DNA from: Photorhabdus akhurstii
GTDB taxonomy: Bacteria > Pseudomonadota > Gammaproteobacteria > Enterobacterales > Enterobacteriaceae
NCBI RefSeq assembly: GCF_018448925.1
Contig: NZ_RCWE01000003.1
Coordinates: 62,001-126,000 of the forward strand
DNA: 64,000 bases
Direction of reading: 5' to 3'
Shown: piece by piece, positions 50,060-62,800 of the stretch
Layout of the letters: every line of letters begins with the position of its first letter
Numbering within the stretch: position 1 is the first letter of the stretch
Position numbers and translations under genes: made by a program
The notes under the pieces: generated by a model
Databases searched by the model: none
The model's input: only the letters and a program-made list of their open reading frames with translations
Told to the model about the DNA's origin: nothing

Positions 50060-52936
50060 ATGATCCAGACATTAAGCCAACTCGAGAATCAGGGCGAGTT
50101 TATCCGCCGTCATATTGGCTCTTCCGCCGAACAGAAAAAAGAGATGTTGGCGACAGTGGGAGCAAGTTCCCTTGATGAGTTAACACAGAAAATTGTTCCC
50201 CGTGATATCGCGTTGCCAGAGCCACCCGATGTTGGCGGTGGCGCGACTGAACAGCAAGCGCTAGCTGAACTGAAAGCGATTGCCAGCCAAAATAAGCGTT
50301 ACCAATCCTATATTGGCATGGGGTATGTGCCTGCTGTACTTCCGCCGGTTATTTTGCGTAATTTATTAGAAAATCCTGGCTGGTATACCGCTTATACACC
50401 TTATCAACCAGAAGTTTCTCAGGGTCGCCTTGAATCACTGTTGAATTTCCAACAAGTGACGATCGATTTGACGGGTTTGGATATTGCTTCTGCTTCTCTA
50501 CTGGACGAGGCTACCGCGGCGGCGGAAGCAATGGCGATGGCAAAACGTACCAGCAAACTAAAAAATGCTGACCGTTTCTTTGTTGCTGATGATATCCATC
50601 CTCAAACACTAGACGTTGTTCGTACCCGCGCGGAAACCTTTGGCTTTGATGTGATTGTGGATAAAGCAGAAAAAGTCTTGGAGCTGGAAGGCGTATTTGG
50701 TGTGCTGTTACAACAGGTTGGTACAACCGGTGAAGTTCATGATTATGCTGATCTGATCGCACAACTGAAACAGCGCAAAATCATTGTCAGTGTTGCCGCT
50801 GACTTGATGGCGTTGGTGCTTTTGACCGCGCCGGGTAAACAAGGGGCTGACATTGTGTTTGGTTCTGCCCAGCGTTTTGGGGTGCCAATGGGTTATGGCG
50901 GTCCCCACGCAGCATTTTTTGCCAGCCGTGATGAATTCAAACGTTCCATGCCGGGACGTATTATCGGCGTTTCCCGTGACGCGGCAGGTAATACCGCGCT
51001 ACGCATGGCAATGCAGACCCGTGAGCAACATATCCGTCGTGAGAAAGCCAATTCCAACATCTGTACGGCTCAGGTGTTGTTGGCAAATATCGCCGGGATG
51101 TATGCGGTATATCATGGTTCGAAGGGGCTGAAACGCATTGCGGGCCGTATTCATCGTCTGACTGACATTCTGGCGGCCGGGTTACAGAAAGCCGGGTTCA
51201 CTCTGCGTTACAAAACTTGGTTTGATACGCTGACCGTTGAAGTCGCTGATAAAGCAGCGGTATTGGCCCGGGCAGACAAAGCTGAAATCAATTTGCGTAC
51301 CGATATTTACGGCGCGGTGGGTATCACATTGAGCGAGGCTACCAGCCGTGATGATCTGGTCAAATTGTTCTCTGTGCTGACAGGCACAGATGACAAGCTA
51401 GATGTTGAAGCACTGGATCAAGAACTGATGACGGAAAGTCACTCCATTCCTGCATCCATGTTGCGCAGTGATGAAATCCTTCTGCATCCAAATTTCAATT
51501 GCTATCACAGTGAAACGGATATGATGCGCTATATGCATCGTCTTGAGCGCCGGGATTTAGCACTGAATCAGGCCATGATCCCATTGGGTTCTTGCACCAT
51601 GAAACTCAATGCTGCGGCAGAAATGTTACCGATCTCTTGGCCTGAATTTAACGAACTGCATCCATTCTGCCCGCCAGAGCAAGCGCAGGGTTATCAGCAA
51701 ATGATCAGCCAATTATCTCACTGGCTGGTGCAACTGACAGGTTATGATGCCGTTTGTATGCAACCAAACTCCGGTGCGCAGGGTGAATACGCGGGTCTGC
51801 TTGCTATTCGCCGTTACCATGAAAGCCGTGGAGAAGGGCATCGTCATATCTGTTTAATCCCCAGTTCTGCGCATGGCACCAACCCAGCTTCTGCTCATAT
51901 GGCAGGTATGACAGTGGTGGTGGTGAGTTGCGATAAAGAGGGCAACATTGATCTAGCGGACCTGCGTGAAAAAGCGGAAAAATCCGGTGACGAACTTTCC
52001 TGCATCATGGTGACTTACCCATCAACCCACGGCGTATATGAAGAAACGATCCGTCAGGTGTGTGAAATCATTCATCAGTATGGTGGTCAGGTTTACCTTG
52101 ATGGCGCGAATATGAACGCGCAGGTTGGCATCACCGCGCCCGGTTTTATCGGCGCTGATGTTTCACACCTCAACCTGCATAAAACATTTTGTATCCCACA
52201 CGGCGGCGGTGGTCCAGGAATGGGGCCGATTGGCGTAAAAGCTCATTTGGCGCCGTTCTTACCGGGACACTCGGTAGTTCAAATGGATGGCATTACTGAA
52301 CAGAGAGCTGTCTCAGCGGCGCCATTTGGTAGTGCTTCTATTCTGCCTATTAGCTGGATGTATATCCGTATGATGGGTTCGCAAGGGCTGAAACAGGCAA
52401 GCCAGACGGCGATTTTGAATGCTAACTATATTGCTGCTCGCTTAAAGAATGATTATGACGTGTTGTATACCGGTCATAACGGTTATGTGGCGCATGAATG
52501 TATTCTGGATATTCGGCCGTTGAAAGAAGAGTTTGGTATCAGCGAGATGGATATTGCTAAACGCTTGATTGACTACGGCTTCCATGCGCCAACCATGTCA
52601 TTCCCGGTTGCCGGTACGCTAATGGTGGAACCTACAGAATCAGAAAGCAAAGTAGAAATTGACCGCTTTGTGGATGCGATGCTGGCAATTCGTGCTGAAA
52701 TTAGCAAAGTGGCGAAAGGTGAGTGGTCATTAGAAGATAACCCATTGGTCAATGCGCCTCACGTACAAGCTGAACTGGTTTCTGACTGGAGCCATAGTTA
52801 CAGCCGTGAAACCGCGGTTTTCCCAACCTTGGAAACCAAAGCCAATAAATATTGGCCTGCGGTTAAACGCCTTGATGATGTTTACGGTGATCGTAACCTG
52901 CATTGTTCCTGCGCGCCTGTCAGTGATTATCAATAA
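50060..52936 (+). CDS. gcvP: Glycine dehydrogenase (decarboxylating), P protein
   Basis: 958 residues, close to the E. coli 957. This PLP enzyme decarboxylates glycine and loads the aminomethyl group onto lipoyl-GcvH. Both halves are present. The carboxy half holds the PLP lysine in [24 protein letters not shown], with [13 protein letters not shown] and [13 protein letters not shown] before it. The amino half includes [34 protein letters not shown]. Last gene of the gcv operon. Confidence 0.97.
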   Translation: MIQTLSQLENQGEFIRRHIGSSAEQKKEMLATVGASSLDELTQKIVPRDIALPEPPDVGGGATEQQALAELKAIASQNKRYQSYIGMGYVPAVLPPVILRNLLENPGWYTAYTPYQPEVSQGRLESLLNFQQVTIDLTGLDIASASLLDEATAAAEAMAMAKRTSKLKNADRFFVADDIHPQTLDVVRTRAETFGFDVIVDKAEKVLELEGVFGVLLQQVGTTGEVHDYADLIAQLKQRKIIVSVAADLMALVLLTAPGKQGADIVFGSAQRFGVPMGYGGPHAAFFASRDEFKRSMPGRIIGVSRDAAGNTALRMAMQTREQHIRREKANSNICTAQVLLANIAGMYAVYHGSKGLKRIAGRIHRLTDILAAGLQKAGFTLRYKTWFDTLTVEVADKAAVLARADKAEINLRTDIYGAVGITLSEATSRDDLVKLFSVLTGTDDKLDVEALDQELMTESHSIPASMLRSDEILLHPNFNCYHSETDMMRYMHRLERRDLALNQAMIPLGSCTMKLNAAAEMLPISWPEFNELHPFCPPEQAQGYQQMISQLSHWLVQLTGYDAVCMQPNSGAQGEYAGLLAIRRYHESRGEGHRHICLIPSSAHGTNPASAHMAGMTVVVVSCDKEGNIDLADLREKAEKSGDELSCIMVTYPSTHGVYEETIRQVCEIIHQYGGQVYLDGANMNAQVGITAPGFIGADVSHLNLHKTFCIPHGGGGPGMGPIGVKAHLAPFLPGHSVVQMDGITEQRAVSAAPFGSASILPISWMYIRMMGSQGLKQASQTAILNANYIAARLKNDYDVLYTGHNGYVAHECILDIRPLKEEFGISEMDIAKRLIDYGFHAPTMSFPVAGTLMVEPTESESKVEIDRFVDAMLAIRAEISKVAKGEWSLEDNPLVNAPHVQAELVSDWSHSYSRETAVFPTLETKANKYWPAVKRLDDVYGDRNLHCSCAPVSDYQ

Positions 52937-52952
52937 TTACTAATAAAATAGT

Positions 52953-52978
52953 CAACACCGGTATAATAACTGGTGTTG
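52953..52978 (+). terminator. Terminator after gcvP
   Basis: CAACACC(G)/(T)GGTGTTG stem with a roughly 10-nt loop and a weak T-rich tail (CTATTATTTATATTT), 17 bp after the stop. Confidence 0.7.
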
Positions 52979-53496
52979 CTATTATTTATATTTACTGGCG
53001 AAGCTGATTAAAATATAAAATAATTTTATGTATTTAATCCCTTTTTCTCCCAAATTTCACATGTTATTTCTAATTTAACAGTATCTTTCATTATGGCTAT
53101 TTTTATTTAATAAAATGTTTTTATTGATATTTTATTTAAATAAGTTTTTATAGGTAATGATATTTCATTAATAAAAAATTGAAACTATTATTAATACAAT
53201 AGGCGGATTCGACTAATATTCGCAATCCTCAGAAACTGTATGAATTAACTTTTCCTATAGTGCCTCTTCTGTTGAAACAGAGAAACACGGCGAGTAGTAC
53301 GAGAGTGTTCTACTCCGTTACCATTGAATATCTCCATCCTTTACCGCGATTTTCTGGCATTTAATATATCAGATTCTCCATTAGCAGGATTAAAAATCCG
53401 GGCGCTGATCACATTTTATACTGATAATTTAGACGGATAAATCATTCTTCATTAGAATAGTTTAATTATGTCACTATCAAATTATCAATATTTTCT
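52979..53496. other. AT-rich spacer before the CDI region
   Basis: No gene recognised. A frame at 53468-53695 overlaps the TpsB remnant in another frame and is a shadow. A promoter for the remnant and the large gene may be here, but none is assigned. Confidence 0.5.
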
Positions 53497-53856
53497 ATGG
53501 AAAGATTATCGCTTTATCACCGCAGTCTGGCAGCGCTTGTCCTGCTGGCAATATCCGAATGGACTCATGTTTCAACATCGGGTGCATTGGGATCTATTTG
53601 TCACACTATTCACCGGATTGAATTTGCAGGGGCAGAAAGTTTGTCCCGGTCAGACCAAGAACACTCGATGCATCCTTATTTATCCGCAGGGTTAACTTCG
53701 CAGGATATCAACGCACGGGTACGAAAAACCACTAATACCTCATTGGGTAATTTATTAGTCAGCATTACTGACTTTGCCACACTTAAATTAAGAAAAGGGA
53801 CAGTACGATGGATAAACGCCACAATTCGATGGCCAGGGTCACGAGTTATCTTTTAA
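53497..53856 (+). pseudogene. Amino-terminal remnant of a TpsB/CdiB-type outer-membrane transporter
   Basis: 119 codons. The start MERLSLYHRSLAALVLLAISEWTHV is a signal peptide. CHTIHRIEFAGAESLSRSDQEHSMHPYLSAGLTSQDINARVRKTTN has the pattern of the first POTRA repeat of TpsB proteins (an IxxIEFxGA strand, then PYL, L..QDIN..VR..TN). The sequence then stops resembling a TpsB and ends inside the start of the large TpsA gene. A functional TpsB has about 550 residues with two POTRAs and a 16-strand barrel, all missing. The 3' deletion joins it nearly directly to the exoprotein gene. Confidence 0.65.
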
Positions 53857-56800
53857 TTTACCTGACGGCAATCCAGCCATTGCACCCGGCGATGGCTGTC
53901 GGCATAACACCGGATAACAACCGCACACAGGTACAAAATCAGGGCAATGTGCCGGTGGTGAATATCGCCACGCCGAATGATGCGGGCATATCCCACAACA
54001 CCTATCAAGAATTCAATGTCGCCACTCAGGGAGCCGTACTTAATAACGCGACACAAACGGCTCAATCGCAACTGGCAGGGCAACTTAACGCGAACCCTAA
54101 CCTGAAAGGCAAAGCGGCGGAACTGATTATTAACGAAGTCACCGGCAGTGGCCGCTCTGACTTGCAAGGCCAGTTGGAAATTGTTGGCAATAAAGCCAAC
54201 GTGATGATTGCCAACCCTAACGGCATTACCTGTGATGGTTGTGGTTTTATTAATACCACCGGCGCAACCCTGACCACCGGTAAACCCCAATTTGATCAAC
54301 AGGGCGCACTAGAAGCACTGGAAGTGAAAAAAGGCCAGATTACCATTGGCGGTAAAGGGCTGGATGGCAAGACGACAGATTATGTCGATATCATCAGCCG
54401 GGCGGCGGAGTTGAATGGAAAAATTCAGGCTAACACCCTGTCGCTGACTCAGGGGGCCAACCGTATCAGCTTGAAAGACGGCACGGTTAAACCTATCGCC
54501 GGAGAAGGAGCAAAACCGCAATTAGCGGTTGATACCAAAGCCTTAGGCGGCATGTATGCCAATAAAATCCGACTGGTTGCCACTGAAAAGGGGGTTGGGG
54601 TTAATCTCACCAACCTGACCACAACCCAAGACGCTATCAGTTTAACCGCTGAGGGTAAAATTATCTTGGGGGAGGTACACGCCAAGACAGATATCAACAT
54701 CAACAGCAAAACCGTTGAAACGGCGGAAAAAAGCCATGTGCAGGCGGGCCAACATCTGATATTGACCACCGAAACACTGCAAAATCAGGGACAAATCCGT
54801 GCGGGTGGCGATGTCACGATTAAAGCGACTAAACTGGATAACGTAAACCCGACTAAGAAAAGTCACCCTATTATTACCGCGGGTAAAAACAATAGCATTA
54901 CTGCTAACGAGATAAATAATGTTGGCGAGTTAAGCGCGGCGCAAAACCTCACCCTGACAGGCAAAAATTTTTCAACCAAAGCAATAAAAGACAGTCAGGA
55001 AAATATCGTCGGTAAACTGAGTGCCGGTGGGGATCTGACGGCGACATTTCAAGATACATTTCGTTTTGATTTTGATAAAGAACATTTTAAAGCGGGAAAG
55101 AACCCCACTGATCTGGCGTTAATCACCGGGAAAAACATTTCTCTCACTGCCCGAGATTTAGTAAATCGTGCGTCAATGAGGGCAGAACAAAACTTAACCG
55201 CTGACGCGGAAACGATCTATTTAGGCCAGGGGAATTTAAAAGCCGGGAACCATGTCATGTTGGATGGAAAGTCACACCTTGATGTGAATGGTTATGATAT
55301 CTCCGGTCATGATGTGACCTTGCTTGCCAGCCGGGGAATGCTGTCTGTTGTCTCTGGGGACGACTATACCCCGGAAGGAACAAGGGTATTAACCACGCTT
55401 TCTGCTGATAACCTATTACGCATTATCGCCGATGGTCCTATTGATATTGCAGATACCCTGATTAACCGGGCGAAAAATATCTTTTTGGCAACCAATGATA
55501 AACTTGAGATTTATGCCTCGGGTGATTTAATTGATGAACAGAGTCCACTCAATGACGGTGCTAAACAAGAATTAATTAATCAGCGTCTGCGTCAGCTTAG
55601 CCAATTGCAAGCGGATGAAAATATTGAGATCCATGCAGGAAAGATTGTCGATCTGAGAAGTATTTCTTTAACCGCGGGGAAGGATATTACGCTGACCAGT
55701 GGCGGCATACTTGATGTGAGTAAAATCACAGCGGAGAACCCTTATGAATATTCAAATGAGCATGGAGATGACTATGTAAAACATTATGAAAATGCCGATG
55801 ACGAGGAAGACGAACAATCTTACCCACAATTTCAATTCCCGATAATAAAAAGTACCCTCACGGCCGGCAATAACTTAACCATTAATACCGGTGGTGACAT
55901 TATTGATACTGAGGCAACGTTATTGGCAAAAGGGACAACTGCCATCACCAAAAACAACGCAGAGTTGCATTCATCGGCGGGGAAGTATAACTCAGTTGAA
56001 GGGAAATATACGCCGGTGACTTCTGCGCTGATTGGAAGTGCGTTAAGTCATGCTCCTCAACTGACAATAAACTTCTCAGAAGTAGAAGGAGAAGTACCGG
56101 GAATTAAACTGGCGGATAAGCAAACACGGATCACCTCGAAAAACAATCGCCCTATTATTCATATTGCAGCGCCTAACGCCCGTGGTGTTTCACATAACCG
56201 TTATCAGGAATTTAATGTTGGGACCTCAGGATTAGTATTTAATAACGCGACCCATAATACGCAGTCTCTGTTGGCGGGGCAAATTGGCGCCAATCTTAAC
56301 TTCAACGGTAAATCAGCCGAGCTGATTATTAATGAAGTTGTGGGCACCTTAGCCTCAAATTTGCAAGGGCTGTTGGAAGTCGCAGGGCAAAAAGCCGATA
56401 TCCTCATTGCCAACCCGAACGGCATTACCTGTAATGGCTGTAGTTTTGTTAATACCCCGGCTGTCACCTTATCGACCGGTAAACCGGTGTTTGATAAAGA
56501 GGGCGCGTTAGCGGCTCTGGAAGTAAAAAAAGGCGCCATCACCTTGGGTGAAAAGGGGCTGGATGCGACGGCGCAAGATTCTATCGATATCATCAGCCGG
56601 ACCACTAAGCTTAACGGTAAACTACAGGCGAAAAACCTGACATTGACACAAGGCCCCAACCGGATTGATTTCAAACGCGGGACCCTTGTCCCTATTGCAG
56701 AGGAAGGTTATACCCCTTGGAAAGCGATTGATACCGGGTTATTGGGGGGAATGTATGCCAATAAAATCCGTCTGGTGAGTACCGAGCCGGGTAAGGCTGT

Positions 56801-59800
56801 CAATCTGACTAACCTGACGGCAACCCAAGGCGACATCAGTCTGACGGCGGATGGCAAGGTGATTCTGGGGGATGTACAGGCTAAAACGGATATCACCGTT
56901 AACGGTAAAGACATTGAAACGGCGAAACAAAGTCATATGCAAGCCGGTCAGCATCTGATGTTGACAACCGACACATTGCAGCATTGGGGACGAATTGGCG
57001 CCGACGGTGATATCGCCATTAAAGCGAAAACCTTGTCTTTAAATGGGGGAAATGTCACCGCCGGGAACCAGGTTCTGCTACAGGGAAAGAACAGTTTTAC
57101 GGTGCGTGGCACTGATATTTCAGGTCATGACATTACCTTAATCTCCAGCGGTGGTGGTATTTATGTTTCATCTGGAGGAGATAATTCCGCTACGGCAGGC
57201 ACACAGGCGCCATCTACTATTTCTGCGGTTAATACATTACATATTCTGTCTGAACAGGGAATATCGCTTTCAAATACGCTAATTAACCGGGCGAAAAATA
57301 TCTTTTTAGCAGGTAATGGTTGGGTTAATACTAATCAGCCTTTGGTAGCGGATGAGAATATTGATCTTCACGCTGGATGGGGGATAAATTTGGATGGGAT
57401 TTCCCTGACCGCCGGGAAAGATATTACCCTGACCAGTGATGGATCGATTAATATTGGCAAGGTTACTGCCGGCAACAATTTAACCTTGATTGCCGGCAGC
57501 AATATGAAGGAGACAGCATTATCGGCAGAAGGCGCGACCACAGTCGCCCAATATAGTACCGCGTTGCGCTTAGCTGACGGGAAATATACCCCGGTGACTT
57601 CGGCGTTGATTGATCTTGCATTAGGCAATGCCCCCCAACTGACCATCAATATCCCAGAAATAGCCGGTGGAATACCGGGGATTCAACTGGCGGATAAACG
57701 AACGCGGATTGCCGTGAGAAATAACCTGCCTATTATCCATATTGCAGCGCCTAATTCTCGAGGTATTTCACATAACCGTTATCAGGAATTTAATATTGGG
57801 GCTGCCGGGCTGGTGCTCAATAACGCTACCGATACTACCCAATCCATACTGGCGGGACAAATTGGGGCAAACCCTCACTTTAACGGTAAATCGGCTGAGT
57901 TGATTATTAATGAAGTGGTGGGGACTTTAGCCTCAAATCTACAGGGCCTGTTGGAAGTGGTGGGGCAAAAAGCTGCTGTCTTCATCGCCAACCCGAACGG
58001 CATAACCTGTAATGGCTGTGGCTTTATCAATACCCCGGCTGTCACCTTATCGACGGGTGAACCGGTGTTTGATAAAGAGGGAGCGTTAGCGGCTTTAGAA
58101 GTGAAAAAAGGCGCCATAACCTTTGATGAAAAGGGGATGGATGCGACGGCGCAGGATGATGTCGATATTATCAGCCGGACCACGATACTTAACGGCAAAG
58201 TGCAGGCGAAAAACCTGACACTGACACAAGGCCCCAACCGGATTGATTTCAAACGCGGGACCTTGGTCCCTATTGCAGGCGAGGGTGATACCTCTTGGAA
58301 AGCGATTGATACCGGATCATTGGGGGGAATGTATGCTAATAAAATCCGTCTGGTGAGTACCGAACCGGGTAAGAAAGTTAACCTGACCAACCTGACCGCA
58401 ACGCAAGGCGACATCCGTTTGACTGCTGATGGAGAGGTGACGCTAGGAAATGTGCAGGCCAAAACAGACATAACCGTTAGCAGTAAAGGCATTAAAACGG
58501 CGGAACCGAGTCATGTACAGGCAGGCAAAGATATCACGCTTGCCGCGAACACGCTGAACAACACCGGTAAGATTATCGCAGAAGGTGACATGCGGTTATT
58601 TATCGACCATTTATACAATCGGAATAAGGGGCTGATTCAGGCAAATAACCATCTCTGGTTGCAAAAAGATGCGAGCGGTAACTTAAGCACTGAAATTAAC
58701 AACGCTTCAGCGACGCTGAAAACCCATAACGGCGATATTATTATTCGCACAAAAGCGTTAAATAATACCCGGGATGCCAGCGTCGCTGCGGGAATGAACG
58801 CTTATATCAATGTGACAAAACTGGATAACAGCCAAAGCCAGTTTCATGCGAAGAAAAATCTCATCTTAACCGGTCACGACTTTAACAGCGGGATGGACGG
58901 TAAACTCTCAGCCGATCTGAATGTGGTGGCTGATTTTATTAATCAATTCAACGGAACTGCGTTCATCTCGGCGAAAAATATTCTGCTTCATGCCGGTGAA
59001 ATTATCAGCATGGGATACTTCAAGGCGGACAATGATCTGTCCGTCATCGCTGAGCGTGGAATAAATGCCCGCCAAAATACACTGGAGGCAAAGAGAAATC
59101 TGACCTTGATTGCGGGTAAAGATATTGAGGCATTTCAAGTCGGGTTGAAGGGAGAAAATATTGAACTGCTTACGCGCGAAGGCGACATTCGGATGTGGGG
59201 GGACGGTTCGCGTATTTCGGCCAGCAACAATTTGCGGATATTGGCGGATCACAAACTGGATCTGTATGACCTTTTGTTCGATAAATCAAACACGATAACG
59301 TTAAACGCGGGTCATGAAATTGATGCCAGCCAAGTTAAATTGGCCGCACAGAAAAATCTGACCCTCATTGCGGGCAAAGGTATCACCGCCCGTCAAACTG
59401 AACTGAAAGGGGAAAATATTGAGCTTCTCACGCGTGAAGGCAACATTCAAATGGGCGGGCATGATTCGCGTATTTCGGCCAGCAATAATGTGCAGATGTT
59501 TGCGGGACACGAACTGAATATCCAGGATCTTTTGTTCGATAAAGCCAACAATATGACATTAAACGCGGGGAGTGAAATTAATGCCGACCGGGTTAAATTA
59601 GCGGCAAATAAAAATCTGACCTTAATTGCGGGCAAAGATATCACCGCCCGTCAGGCAGAGTTAAAGGGAGAAAATGTTGAACTTCTGGTGCGGGAAGGCG
59701 ACATCCAAATGGGACGGAATCGGTCTCATGAGTTATTGGCCTCAATTTCGGCCGATAATCATTTGCGGATTTCAGCAGGCAAGGATCTGGATCTCTCCGG

Positions 59801-62800
59801 TACCCGGTTGGATAAATCACAAAACCTGACATTAAGTGCGGGTCGTAACCTGAATGCCAGTCGAAGCCAATTGAACGCTGCGGGCAATATTAATCTGTTT
59901 GCGGGAAATGATTTAATGTTGCGGCAAGCTGGTATCCGGGCGGGGCAACAAGTCATGCTCAGTGCGGGCCACGATATTGATATCTCTCGCCCCAATACGC
60001 CAGAGAGCTTGTTTTATTTATCCGAATTAGATGGATTAGACAAATTCGCTGAATTAGGCACGCAAATTACCGCGGGTGATCACCTGCAACTCAGTGCGGG
60101 GGGCGATATCGCGGGTATCGCGAGATTAACATCGACTAAAGGAAATGTATCGGTTAACGCTGGCCGGGATTTACTGTTCTCTGCCCGGAAATATTCGCCG
60201 ATTAATGATGGCGATAAACAGTACCTTTATGCTGCCAGCGCCATCAACGCGGCCCAAAATCTCACATTAGTTGCGGCAGGCAACCTGCTGACATCCGGGG
60301 CCAGCTTGACATCCGGCAATGATATGCGGCTTTCCGCGGGTGGAAATGTTCGTTTTGAATCGCGGCAAGAATTTATCCGCGAGGGGAATATTGAGCGCTT
60401 TACGCAACACGCCAGCCGGCTGAATAGTGGCGGCGCATTAACGATTCGCTCCCAAGGCAGTATTTTATTCCAGGCGACGGAATTAATCGCCAAGGGTGTA
60501 ATGGATATCGCGGCAACAGGCGGCTTTCTCTATGCGCAAGCAATGGAGGAAGTTTATAAACGGGAAGAAACAGAGAAAAGCTGTAAAGGTTTTGGCCCCA
60601 TAAAGTCGTGTAAAGTGTTTGGGTCTAAAACAGAACATCGAATACAAATCAAGAAGACCAACAAAGTCACGGAATTTACGGCCGGGGGTGATATTAACCT
60701 GATGGCAAAAGATGAGGTGACATTGGAAGCGAGTCGGATAGAGACCAGTAAAAACGCGAAAATCACCAGCCAGACAGGGAAAGTGAACTTCAAGGCGATG
60801 CCCAATATTGATTTTGAGCAGACCATCACGACATCAAAAGGCTTTTTTATTACACAGCGCGATAAAGGTCATCGTGAAGAGACCTGGATAATCCCGTCAG
60901 TGCATGTTGGCGGTACGCTGACGGTGGATGCGGCGAAAGGCATCAATGCGGATGTGAAAGTAAAAGAGGGGCAGTTACTGGAAGACGCGTTAGGAGTACT
61001 GGGTAACACCCCCGGCACCGAATGGTTGAAAAATCTTCAAAACCGCAATGATGTCCAGTGGAATCAGGTTAAGGACGCTTACAGTAGCTGGGACAAAAAA
61101 AGCGAAAGCTTAAACCCCGTAGTGGGTGCGGTGATTGCGATTGCGGTCGCTGCGGTCACGGCGGGTTCGGGCCTGGCGGCTTGGGCGGGAAGCGGCGCCG
61201 TGGGGGCGACAGGCGCCACGGGAGCTACGGCGAGCGCGGTTTATGGGGCGGCTTATGGCGGAATGATAGGGTTGACCTCGCAGGCGGCGGTGGCCTTAGT
61301 TGAAAATAAAGGGGATCTCACCAAGACACTGGCAGCCTTAGCGAAACGCGATGCGGTCAAATCCCTTGTTACCCAAATAGCTGTGGGTGGCGCATTAGGT
61401 GGCTTAGACCACACGATGGGCTGGGGAAAATTAGTGGAGGGAAAAGGCGTTGTCGATCCGATAAAAGCGCAGCTTCCCTTATTGAGTAATAATAATTGGA
61501 GTCAGGTGGCCCAGCGTGTTGCGGCGCAATCCGTGGTGAGCTCAACAATAGGGACGGCGATTAACGGCGGCAGTTTTACGGATAATCTGCAAACCGCATT
61601 GTTGAGTAATATTGGTAATCAGATTAATGCGGAAGGCGCCAAACTGATTGGGGATAATGGGGAGGTTTTAGGCCACTCAGGCAAGATATTGAGCCATTCG
61701 GTTGTGGCAGGCATCAGTGCTGAAATTGCTGGTGGGGATGCCAAAGGGGCGGCTGTAGGTGCGCTGGCGGCTGAATTAGCGGCAATCACAATGGAAAGCA
61801 GGCTATTTGAACCGGCGTATAAGAATGAAACAGAGCGACAAATCCATAAGCTTCAGGAAGCGTTGACGGGTAATGAAGTTAAGGCCCAGACCGCTAAATT
61901 TGTCGGGGCGTTGTCAGGCGCACTGATTAGCCATACCCCGGAAGGCGCTTACAGTGCGGCGAACAGCGCGGAGCTTGTCTATCGTAACAACATGACTGAG
62001 CACATGTTGTACCAGTTATCGGTAGATAATCAAAAAGACATCTTAGCGGCAGGAAAAGGGGATAAAGCTGCGGAAGAGCGAGTTATTGCACGGCGGAATG
62101 CCGCGATTGCCGTTACCGCAGTGGCGGCAGGCGGTTACGCGCTGGTTTATGGCGGTCAGATACTGATTGCGGGTTCGGCTGAAATAGCAACCGCAGGGCG
62201 TGTTGCGCTTGAAGGTTGTAAAACCAACCCGGCGCTGTGCCTGAATAACGTGGGCATTTTTGTAGCTGATACGGTTGCGCCAGAAGCGGCGGTTGGGACC
62301 GGCGTTTTGGCTGCGGGAACGGTAAAGGTATTAGGTAATACCAAAGAAGGTGCAAAGAATCTGGCAGAAGGATTGAGTAATACCTCAAAACCGCTGTTAA
62401 GAAATGCTAAGCCTGATACTGATGCCGTAGCTAGTTTGATCGAAAATGAGAAGTTGTATGCTGGAAAGGGGAAGAGTGTAGCTGATAATGCAACTTTACC
62501 TAGTAAAGATAAGCTAACAGGCCAAACTGCTAATTGGAAAGACTACACACATGCAGAAGCGGTAATAGAAGTTAAGAATTCAGGTAAATTAGTTAATGCT
62601 AATAATGCTGTGATTGATTTGAATAAAGTTACTTCTTATGCATTAAATACTGAACATCCGGTTGGCGGAAATAAAGCTAAAGTTTTTGAATCAGCCTTGG
62701 GATATAACCAATCAAATGCTACTGATTTAATATCTAAAATACAGGCAGGGACTAAAACGAATACAGCTATTCTTGGTAATGTTGATAAGTTTGGTCAAAG

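Noticed and set aside
53468-53695. 75-codon frame before the large exoprotein
   Set aside because: Overlaps the TpsB remnant in another frame, has no Shine-Dalgarno and no recognisable features.
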